6,328 nt of DNA from an uncultured Flavobacteriales bacterium (GTDB taxonomy: Bacteria; Bacteroidota; Bacteroidia; Flavobacteriales; Schleiferiaceae): contig CAIJMB010000132.1 in NCBI GenBank assembly GCA_903821715.1, forward strand, positions 1 to 6,328, in the 5' to 3' direction. The translations under genes were made by a program, and so were the position numbers. Shown here in pieces: positions 1 through 5,409 of the stretch. Every line of letters begins with the position of its first letter. Positions within the stretch are counted from its first letter, which is position 1. Below the pieces are notes generated by a model. That model was not told the DNA's origin. It saw only the letters and a program-made list of their open reading frames with translations, and ran no database searches.

Positions 1-144
1 CTTAGACTGGTTCTTGATGGCCTTGTAAAAGGACTCTTGAACGAGGACTTCAGCATCTTCAGAGTGGCGCGTGAGCTTCATGGCTAAACCGCGCAAGAAC
101 TGTTCGTGCTGAAAAATTTGGGGACCAAAGGACTCTGGGGGCAT
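1..144 (-). CDS. ECF-type RNA polymerase sigma factor, N-terminal part (runs off the left edge)
   Basis: Reading the minus strand from ATG at 144-142 gives 48 residues open to the window edge, beginning MPPESFGPQIFQHEQFLRGL. The following stretch AMKLTRHSEDAEVLVQESFY, then KAIKN, matches sigma-70 region 2.1-2.2: a helix with LA.KLT, an acidic SEDAE turn, then LVQE(S/T)FYKAI. This is the core-polymerase-binding part of a small ECF-like sigma factor. Regions 2.3-2.4 and 4 would lie outside the window. An in-frame TAA six codons upstream limits the start; a TTG five codons upstream is possible, but the ATG is preferred. The gene lies 118 bases downstream of, and on the same strand as, a CarH-like MerR regulator. 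From general knowledge of Bacteroidota, this pair commonly precedes crtI/crtB carotenoid genes, so a role in light-induced pigment expression is inferred, not shown. Confidence 0.82.
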   Translation of the reverse strand, partial: MPPESFGPQIFQHEQFLRGLAMKLTRHSEDAEVLVQESFYKAIKNQSK

Positions 145-151
145 GTCGCTT

Positions 152-183
152 TTGTTTAACAATTACAGCACTAAGTTAAACAA
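152..183. repeat. 9-bp inverted repeat TTGTTTAAC...GTTAAACAA upstream of the sigma gene
   Basis: The arms are 152-160 (TTGTTTAAC) and 175-183 (GTTAAACAA). They are perfect reverse complements separated by 14 bases. The inner arm ends 7 bases before the sigma ATG, so in the minus-strand transcript this would be an AU-rich hairpin next to the start codon. As DNA it could be a protein-binding site. A related core, GTTTAAAC, lies at 207-214. It has no U-tract and is not a typical terminator. Function is inferred only. Confidence 0.5.
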
Positions 184-221
184 GAAATGTGCCGAGCGCA
201 CGTTTTGTTTAAACTTTTTAT

Positions 222-229
222 CAAAAGTA
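222..229 (-). promoter_or_regulatory. Candidate -7 element (TACTTTTG) for the sigma-factor gene
   Basis: On the minus strand the bases at 229-222 read TACTTTTG, a perfect match to the Bacteroidota -7 consensus TAnnTTTG. Transcription would start near 216, leaving a leader of about 70 bases before the ATG at 144. No good TTTG -33 element lies at the usual 17-23 base spacing; that position is occupied by the palindrome at 241-256. A weak -33 box with a bound regulator is typical of controlled promoters, which suits a light-regulated sigma gene. The motif is seen; the start site is inferred. Confidence 0.5.
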
Positions 230-240
230 TAAACAGATTA

Positions 241-256
241 TAGCCTAATTAGGCTA
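241..256. promoter_or_regulatory. Perfect 16-bp palindrome TAGCCTAATTAGGCTA, candidate operator
   Basis: TAGCCTAATTAGGCTA is identical to its own reverse complement. It begins 6 bases after the stop codon of the MerR-family gene and ends 11 bases upstream of the candidate TACTTTTG element, so it covers the place where RNA polymerase would contact the -33 region of the sigma-gene promoter. As an RNA hairpin it would have only about 5 pairs and no following U-tract, so a terminator is unlikely. A dimeric or tetrameric repressor site, most simply for the adjacent CarH-like protein, is the best reading. The binding partner is inferred. Confidence 0.5.
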
Positions 257-262
257 AACAAC

Positions 263-1165
263 TCAGAACGAAAGCGCTAGCTCAGAGGATAGCTGTTGGC
301 CCAATGCAGCCAAATTGGGGAAGGTGACCGTGAGGTTGTCGGGCGACTTCCAGTCTGATACAGCTAATCCCGTAACCCACAAGGGCACTGAGCCCATAAA
401 CCGGCGCGCGTCTACAACATACTGGTCAATGACCTCACGTGCGGGCTGAGTGGTCCAGACACTGACCACAAGCTTAAAATGGTTCGCTTGCTTGAAGAGT
501 ACCGCCAAGTGCTCCAGCGGAAGGGACTGACCGAGAAACACAACAGTGGTTCCGCGTGCCTTCAACAGATAATGCAGATAGAGCAATCCCAACTCATGAA
601 GCTCATCTTGAGGCAAATACATGAGGACAGCTGGGCTCTTTACCGACATACGTTGGTCGGTAAGGCGATCCAGCGCGGCGTACATTTTTTGCTTGATGAG
701 GTTACTCGCAAAATGCTCGTGAGCCACGCCAATTGCGTCCGTTTGCCACATGTAGCCAATTTGGTGAATGAATCCGCCAACCAAGTGGGTAAAGGTGTGC
801 TCCTCGCCCGCCTCGCGAATGCTCGCGTCGAGAATTTGCGAAAACGTGAGCTCATCGAGATCTATACAGGCCTGTATAAGGCGTGTCACTTGAGCCGTTT
901 GGCTACCGTGCTGTAATGCTTCTTCAAGAACCTTTTGACTAAGTTGTTCGCGCGATAAATCGGCAATCTTGCTGATGCGCCAACCTTTTTGAATAAGTAC
1001 GGCAACGTTGAGCAGAGTTTTGAGGTCGTCGTCAGAATAGGTGCGAATGTTCGTGTCGGTCCTTTTCGGTACAACAATTTCGTAGCGCTGCTCCCAAATG
1101 CGGAGCGTGTGGGCCTTAATGCCCGTGAGGTGCTCCAAATCTTTGATGCTGTACGACGACTCCAT
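263..1165 (-). CDS. MerR-family transcriptional regulator with B12-binding light-sensor domain (CarH/LitR type)
   Basis: This 300-residue cytoplasmic DNA-binding protein is probably a light- and adenosylcobalamin-dependent repressor. Residues 5-75 form a MerR winged helix (YSIKDLEHLTGIKAHTLRIW, then EQRY, then RTYSDDDL). Residues 90-170 match the helical cap of cobalamin-binding regulators and carry the Wx9EH signature (W140, E150, H151). Residues 177-300 look like the Rossmann-type B12 domain, with ExHxxG at E188-L189-H190-E191-L192-G193; H190 would be the lower axial cobalt ligand. In this family AdoCbl in the dark favours a DNA-binding tetramer, and light breaks the Co-C bond and releases DNA. 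The residue after W140 is Q141; in Thermus CarH, as I recall, this place holds a histidine that ligates cobalt after illumination. The gene diverges from prfC and lies upstream of the ECF sigma gene on the same strand, as in carotenoid regulatory modules. Start ATG at 1165 gives the expected MerR N-terminus. Family assignment is firm; light sensing and target are inferred. Confidence 0.9.
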   Translation of the reverse strand: MESSYSIKDLEHLTGIKAHTLRIWEQRYEIVVPKRTDTNIRTYSDDDLKTLLNVAVLIQKGWRISKIADLSREQLSQKVLEEALQHGSQTAQVTRLIQACIDLDELTFSQILDASIREAGEEHTFTHLVGGFIHQIGYMWQTDAIGVAHEHFASNLIKQKMYAALDRLTDQRMSVKSPAVLMYLPQDELHELGLLYLHYLLKARGTTVVFLGQSLPLEHLAVLFKQANHFKLVVSVWTTQPAREVIDQYVVDARRFMGSVPLWVTGLAVSDWKSPDNLTVTFPNLAALGQQLSSELALSF

Positions 1166-1180
1166 AGTGCCTTTAACCCA

Positions 1181-1188
1181 CAGATTTA
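1181..1188 (-). promoter_or_regulatory. Possible -7 element (TAAATCTG) for the MerR-family gene
   Basis: On the minus strand 1188-1181 reads TAAATCTG, one mismatch from TAnnTTTG, and lies 15 bases before the ATG at 1165. Transcription would start near 1176 with a very short leader. No convincing -33 TTG occurs at the usual spacing, so this is a weak call. It lies back to back with the prfC promoter candidate, so a protein bound here could affect both genes. Confidence 0.28.
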
Positions 1189-1212
1189 AAAAAGGTTCAG
1201 AGCGGAACTCCC

Positions 1213-1220
1213 TACCTTTG
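1213..1220 (+). promoter_or_regulatory. Candidate -7 element (TACCTTTG) for prfC
   Basis: TACCTTTG is a perfect TAnnTTTG match, 20 bases before the prfC ATG. Transcription would begin near 1225, giving a leader of about 16 bases with no Shine-Dalgarno sequence, which is normal in Bacteroidota. The upstream -33 region is poor, with only GGTTC around 1194-1198 and at short spacing. The only intergenic space available is 1166-1240, so the prfC promoter most likely lies here. Confidence 0.5.
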
Positions 1221-1240
1221 CAACCCGCAATTAAGCCGAT

Positions 1241-2824
1241 ATGTCGAATTTACTCACGGAGCTTCAGCGCCGCAGAACCTTTGGAATTGTTTCGCACCCT
1301 GATGCGGGCAAAACTACCCTAACCGAGAAACTACTTCTCTTTGGCGGAGCCATCAACGAAGCCGGTGCCGTAAAGAGCAACAAAATCAAAAAGGGCGCGA
1401 CGTCCGACTTCATGGAGATCGAGCGGCAGCGCGGAATTTCGGTTGCCACCTCAGTGATGGCCTTTGAGTACCAAGGCAAGCACATCAACATTCTCGATAC
1501 GCCGGGTCACCAAGATTTCGCTGAAGATACCTACCGCACCCTGACCGCAGTGGATAGCGCAATCGTGGTTGTCGATGTGGCGAAAGGCGTTGAGGCCCAG
1601 ACTGAAAAGCTGGTCAACGTGTGCCGCATGCGCGCGACACCCATCATCGTATTTATCAACAAGTTGGACCGCGAGGGCCGCGACGCATTTGACCTCTTGG
1701 ACGAGATTGAGTCAAAGCTAGGTCTGCGCCTCTGCCCTCTTTCGTGGCCGATCGGAATGGGTGCCCAGTTTCAGGGCGTCTACGATGTGTGGTCCAAATC
1801 ACTTTTGATTTACGACCAAATCAACAAGCAAAAAGTCGCTGAAGGGGTGGCGTTTAGCGACTTAGAAAACCCAGAACTCGTGGAGCGCATTGGAGCCAAG
1901 GCCGCCGAAACCCTGCGCGAAGAACTCGAATTAGTCGCTGGGGTTTACCCTGAATTCGATCAAGACGCCTACTTGCGCGGGGAGCTGCAGCCGGTGTTTT
2001 TTGGTTCTGCACTCAACAATTTTGGCGTGCGCGAACTGCTTAATTGCTTTGCAGAAATTGCTCCGCACCCCCAGCCTAAAGCCGCCGAAGAGCGCGTGGT
2101 TCACCCCGAAGAGGCGAAGTTCAGCGGATTCGTGTTCAAGATTCACGCGAACATCGATCCGAACCACCGCAGCCGCATCGCGTTTGTCAAGGTGGTCAGC
2201 GGAACCTTTGAACGCAACACCAACTACCTGCACGTCCGAGAGGGTAAGAACTTGAAATTCAGTTCGCCCATGACGTTCTTGGCCAGTAAGCGTGAGGTGG
2301 TTGAGGAGGCCTATCCTGGCGATATCGTGGGTTTACCTGACACCGGGCTCTTTCGAATTGGGGACAGCTTAACGGGCGGCGAGTCGCTTCACTTTAGCGG
2401 AATCCCGTCCTTTTCGCCCGAACACTTTCGCTTCATCAACAATGCGGACCCCATGAAATCCAAGCAGTTGGCCAAAGGTGTGGACCAGTTGATGGATGAA
2501 GGTGTAGCCCAGCTGTTTACGCTCGTCGCCAACGGACGAAAGGTCATCGGAACCGTAGGCGCACTGCAGTACGAGGTCATTCAGTACCGTCTTGAGCACG
2601 AGTACGGAGCGAAATGTTCGTACGAACCCTTCCCCGCCTACAAAGCACTGTGGGTTGAGGGCAAGGACGCCGGGCAACTTGCGGAGCTTGAGCGCATGAA
2701 GGCCCGCCAACTCGCCCACGACAAGTTTGGACGCCTCGTGTTCTTGGCTGATTCCCAGTTTGGGTTGCATATGACGCAAGAAAAGTTTGACCGAATCGTG
2801 TTTCACGAAAAGAGCGAATTCTAA
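1241..2824 (+). CDS. prfC: Peptide chain release factor 3 (RF3), translational GTPase
   Basis: This 527-residue protein matches the usual length of RF3 (529 in E. coli). RF3 is a cytoplasmic GTPase that removes RF1 or RF2 from the ribosome after peptide release. The G domain is complete: P-loop SHPDAGKTT at 18-26, effector region RGIS at 64-67, DTPGH at 86-90, NKLD at 140-143 and SAL at 256-258. Domain II spans roughly 290-385 (FSGFVFKI...GD). The C-terminal part has the RF3 hallmark SPEHFRFINNADPMKSKQL at 392-410, which separates it from EF-G and from tetracycline-protection proteins. Start ATG at 1241 fits the family N-terminus (LLTELQRRRTFGIVSHPDAG). It is a single-gene plus-strand unit, with a TAnnTTTG element upstream and a strong terminator just after the TAA. 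It is divergent from the MerR-family gene with a 75-base gap; no functional link is evident. Nothing in the key motifs is missing. Confidence 0.97.
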   Translation: MSNLLTELQRRRTFGIVSHPDAGKTTLTEKLLLFGGAINEAGAVKSNKIKKGATSDFMEIERQRGISVATSVMAFEYQGKHINILDTPGHQDFAEDTYRTLTAVDSAIVVVDVAKGVEAQTEKLVNVCRMRATPIIVFINKLDREGRDAFDLLDEIESKLGLRLCPLSWPIGMGAQFQGVYDVWSKSLLIYDQINKQKVAEGVAFSDLENPELVERIGAKAAETLREELELVAGVYPEFDQDAYLRGELQPVFFGSALNNFGVRELLNCFAEIAPHPQPKAAEERVVHPEEAKFSGFVFKIHANIDPNHRSRIAFVKVVSGTFERNTNYLHVREGKNLKFSSPMTFLASKREVVEEAYPGDIVGLPDTGLFRIGDSLTGGESLHFSGIPSFSPEHFRFINNADPMKSKQLAKGVDQLMDEGVAQLFTLVANGRKVIGTVGALQYEVIQYRLEHEYGAKCSYEPFPAYKALWVEGKDAGQLAELERMKARQLAHDKFGRLVFLADSQFGLHMTQEKFDRIVFHEKSEF

Positions 2825-2827
2825 ACC

Positions 2828-2861
2828 ACAAAAAAAGCCCGCCGAAGCGGGCTCTTTTTTT
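2828..2861. terminator. Bidirectional intrinsic terminator between prfC and fabI
   Basis: A perfect 7-bp stem pairs 2836-2842 (AGCCCGC) with 2847-2853 (GCGGGCT) around a CGAA tetraloop. It is followed by C and seven Ts (2855-2861) and preceded by an A-tract (about 2830-2836). On the minus strand the loop is TTCG and the A-tract becomes the U-tract. The hairpin begins 11 bases after the prfC stop and about 25 bases past the fabI stop, so it can end transcription of both convergent units. Confidence 0.93.
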
Positions 2862-2878
2862 GTATGATGGCGCAGGTT

Positions 2879-3697
2879 TTATTCAGCGCCCTTCATGTAG
2901 GTGTCAAGTACCTCTTGGCTTACACCTGTGTTGCTGAATCCGCCATCGTTGTAGAGGTTCTGCATCGTCACGCGGCGACTCATGTCGCTGAACATGACCA
3001 CACAAAGGTTGGCGCAGTCCTCAGCCGTTGCGTTGCCCAAGGGACTCATCTTATCAGCGAAGCTCAAGAAGGCATTAAAGCCCTTCACGCCGCTACCCGC
3101 CGTCGTAGGCGTGGGAGACTGGCTGATGGTGTTGATGCGCACGTGGTTGCGGATTCCGTAGTGGTATCCGAAGCTGCGCGCCACTGACTCCAAGTAGGCT
3201 TTATTCTCAGCCATGTCGTTGTAGTCAGGGAACGTGCGCTGGGCGGCAATGTAGCTCAGCGCGAGTACGCTACCCCAGTCGCTGAGGGCGTCCATTTGGT
3301 AGGCTGTCTGAAGGACTTTGTGGAAGCTGACCGCCGACACATCCCAACCCTTAGTCAAGAAGTCGTAGTTGAGGTCGGTGTAGGGACGGCTCTTGCGGAC
3401 GTTGACGGACATTCCAATGCTGTGCAGGATAAAGTCAATTTTACCACCGAAATGGTCCATGGCTCCCTGAATCAAGTTCTGAAGTTCCTCGAGGCTCGTG
3501 GCGTCGGCACCAATGACAGGTGCGCCCGTCTTTTCAGCAAGAGCATTGATTTCGCCCATGCGCATCGCCATGGGGGCATTCGTAAGAACGAGTTGAGCGC
3601 CTTGTGCGTGGCACTGTTCGGCGACCTTCCAGGCAATGGAGTCGCTGTTGAGGGCTCCGAAGATGATGCCCTTTTTTCCGGCAAGTAGATTGTTCAT
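2879..3697 (-). CDS. fabI: Enoyl-[acyl-carrier-protein] reductase, NADH-dependent (FabI)
   Basis: This 272-residue cytoplasmic short-chain dehydrogenase-type enzyme performs the last step of each fatty acid elongation round, reducing trans-2-enoyl-ACP to acyl-ACP. The N-terminal cofactor region is GALNSDSIAWKVA (14-26). The catalytic set is Y149, Y159 and K166 in SYIAAQRTFPDYNDMAENK, with the Y-x6-K spacing of FabI. HSIG at 92-95, M162 and F207 correspond to E. coli G93, M159 and F203, the positions hit by triclosan-resistance changes, and all three are conserved. The usual AGP of the substrate loop is QSP at 193-195 (ISQSPTPTTAGSGVKGF), which I associate with Bacteroidota FabI. The ATG at 3697 gives the expected N-terminus. 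The gene lies 19 bases downstream of the recN stop and is probably co-transcribed with porD and recN. It ends 17 bases before the terminator's minus-strand U-tract. Confidence 0.96.
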   Translation of the reverse strand: MNNLLAGKKGIIFGALNSDSIAWKVAEQCHAQGAQLVLTNAPMAMRMGEINALAEKTGAPVIGADATSLEELQNLIQGAMDHFGGKIDFILHSIGMSVNVRKSRPYTDLNYDFLTKGWDVSAVSFHKVLQTAYQMDALSDWGSVLALSYIAAQRTFPDYNDMAENKAYLESVARSFGYHYGIRNHVRINTISQSPTPTTAGSGVKGFNAFLSFADKMSPLGNATAEDCANLCVVMFSDMSRRVTMQNLYNDGGFSNTGVSQEVLDTYMKGAE

Positions 3698-3716
3698 GCC
3701 GCAAATATCGTGAAAA

Positions 3717-5378
3717 TCACTCGGCTGCCGCCATCAATGCTTCGGCTTGCGCCATCGCTAAGGCACTGAGGTCACCATCTGAAAGCAAGCGGGCCACTTC
3801 GGACGCTCGATCGCTGTCGCTCAAGGTTTTAAGCTGCGTCAGCGTGCGGTCTCCATCAACTAGTTTCTCGACGACCCAGTGCTGTGACCCTAACGCGGCA
3901 ACTTGCGGTAAGTGGGTGATGGCGATGATTTGAGCATTTTGGCTCATGCTTCGGAGCATATGGGCCATCTTGCTGGCGGTCGCACCCGATACCCCGGTGT
4001 CAATCTCGTCAAAGAGTACGGTTGACAATCCTTTGCGCTCAGCCAAGTAGCGTTTGAGTACCAGCATGAGGCGGCTGCGCTCGCCTCCGGAGGCCACTTT
4101 AGCGAGCTCCTGAAGCTCTTGGCCCGGGTTCGCGCTGAATTCCAGCATGTAGGCATAGGTGCCCATCGGACTCGGAGCGGAACGGCGCACTGCCCGAACC
4201 GCAATTCGGGTTTGGGCCATCGCCAAATCAGCCAGACCTCGGGTCACCGCTGCGACCATCGAAGGTTCAGCCTTCATGAGAAGCTGATTCCAATCTTCTC
4301 CTGCCGCACTCACCTTGAGGGAGGCTTCACGTACCTCTGCCCTCGCCCGCTCAAGTTCTTCGGCACCTTCAGTCCACACCTTGAGGCGCCGCTCAAGGGT
4401 CTCCCAGTGTGCAATGAGTGAGCTGTCGTCAGCGCACTGGTGCTTACGCTGCACCCGATCAATGGCCGAGAGGCGTTCCTCCACGAAATTCAGCTCACCT
4501 GGATTGGCATCTAATTGATCGACAAGATCTTGCCAATGTCCCCGAAGTTCGCGCACGAGGTCCTCAAGGGCATAACCCATACTCGTGAGCTGATCGTTGG
4601 ACACTCCTAGGCGTTCGGCTCGCTCGCCAAGCTTTCGAAGTTGGCCAGCGAGTGATTCAACGCCTACTTCCTCTCGATCGACTGCGGCGAGGGCCTCGGC
4701 GCTAAGTTCCTGAAGTTCCTGCTGGTTGCTGAGAAGCTTGAGCTGCTCGCGCAGCTTGGCTTCTTCGCCGAGTTTTAGGTCGAGAGCGCGCAGCTCTTCA
4801 ACCACAAATTTGAGGTATTCCGGATCGTTAACGGCCCCAAGTTCAGACTCTAGTACCAAAAGGCGTTCCTCAGCCTGACGGAGCTGTGCAAAGCACGTCT
4901 GGTAGTGCCCCTTGGCGGCTTGATGGCCGTCCGCAAAGGCTTCGAGCAGGAGGACTATGCCTTCGTTCCGGGCCCAAAGTCCCTCGTCGCGCTGGCTGTG
5001 AATGTCGACCAATGAACTCGAAACCCGTCGCAGTTCATCGAGCCGTACCGGTGAATCGTTGATGAACGCGCGGCTGCGCCCGCCCGGATGCACTTCACGC
5101 CGCAGCACGAGCGAAGCGTCGCTCCCCTCGCTCCACCAATCCCAATCGGTGGACCCCAGGTCCGACTGACGGTCTGAGGGCACGCGAAATTCCGCCTCGA
5201 CGACACTTTTAAAGCCAGGTTGGCCAATAGACGCAAACTCGGCCCGCCCGCCCAGCGCAAGCTGCAGAGCACCTAAAAAAATGGACTTACCCGCCCCCGT
5301 TTCGCCCGTGAGCACCGTGAAACCTGGCGTGACAGACCACTCAAGTTGGTCAATCAGCGCAAATCGTTCGATGTGCAG
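3717..5378 (-). CDS. recN: DNA repair protein RecN, SMC-like ATPase (start codon unclear)
   Basis: RecN is an SMC-family ATPase in the cytoplasm that acts in recombinational repair of double-strand breaks. From the first GTG in frame (5315-5313) 532 residues are read. With a CTG start at 5378 the protein has 553 residues, as in E. coli. Counted from that CTG, Walker A is GETGAGKS (about 25-32), followed by LVDIHSQ (about 123-129), a long coiled-coil-rich middle (about 150-360), ABC signature SGGER (430-434), Walker B VLFDEIDTG (454-462) and H-loop THLP (488-491). The codons from 5387 to 5316 read LCRLHIERFALIDQLEWSVT then PGFT, the conserved RecN N-terminus, so coding extends well upstream of the GTG. 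That frame has no ATG, GTG or TTG after the TAG at 5402-5400. CTG at 5378 is the best near-cognate start; AAG at 5390-5388 stands where the family Met is expected. It is preceded by porD and followed by fabI at 19 bases. The function is sure; the start is not. Confidence 0.93.
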   Translation of the reverse strand: MHIERFALIDQLEWSVTPGFTVLTGETGAGKSIFLGALQLALGGRAEFASIGQPGFKSVVEAEFRVPSDRQSDLGSTDWDWWSEGSDASLVLRREVHPGGRSRAFINDSPVRLDELRRVSSSLVDIHSQRDEGLWARNEGIVLLLEAFADGHQAAKGHYQTCFAQLRQAEERLLVLESELGAVNDPEYLKFVVEELRALDLKLGEEAKLREQLKLLSNQQELQELSAEALAAVDREEVGVESLAGQLRKLGERAERLGVSNDQLTSMGYALEDLVRELRGHWQDLVDQLDANPGELNFVEERLSAIDRVQRKHQCADDSSLIAHWETLERRLKVWTEGAEELERARAEVREASLKVSAAGEDWNQLLMKAEPSMVAAVTRGLADLAMAQTRIAVRAVRRSAPSPMGTYAYMLEFSANPGQELQELAKVASGGERSRLMLVLKRYLAERKGLSTVLFDEIDTGVSGATASKMAHMLRSMSQNAQIIAITHLPQVAALGSQHWVVEKLVDGDRTLTQLKTLSDSDRASEVARLLSDGDLSALAMAQAEALMAAAE

Positions 5379-5409
5379 TCGGCAAAGCTTGGCGCAAACC
5401 TAGGGGTTC

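Noticed and set aside
241..256. Palindrome considered as a terminator for the MerR-family gene
   Set aside because: The RNA stem would be about 5 pairs with a 6-base loop and no U-tract on either strand; its position at a promoter fits an operator better.
479..916. 145-codon open frame on the plus strand inside the MerR-family gene
   Set aside because: It is antisense to a clearly conserved gene, has no recognisable domain, and no promoter-like element of its own; it is a shadow frame.
2369..2806. 145-codon open frame on the minus strand opposite prfC
   Set aside because: It runs antisense to the conserved C-terminal part of RF3 and shows no family features.
3296..3688. 130-codon open frame on the plus strand opposite fabI
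   Set aside because: Antisense to the FabI catalytic domain; composition reflects the complementary codons.
3698..3716. GATATTTG in the recN-fabI gap as a separate fabI promoter
   Set aside because: It is one mismatch from TAnnTTTG but lies only about 4 bases before the fabI ATG, which would put the transcription start at or inside the coding region; co-transcription with recN is simpler.
5313..5315. GTG at 5315 as the true recN start
   Set aside because: It falls inside VLTGETGAGKS and would remove the conserved N-terminal strands that are clearly encoded upstream in the same frame.
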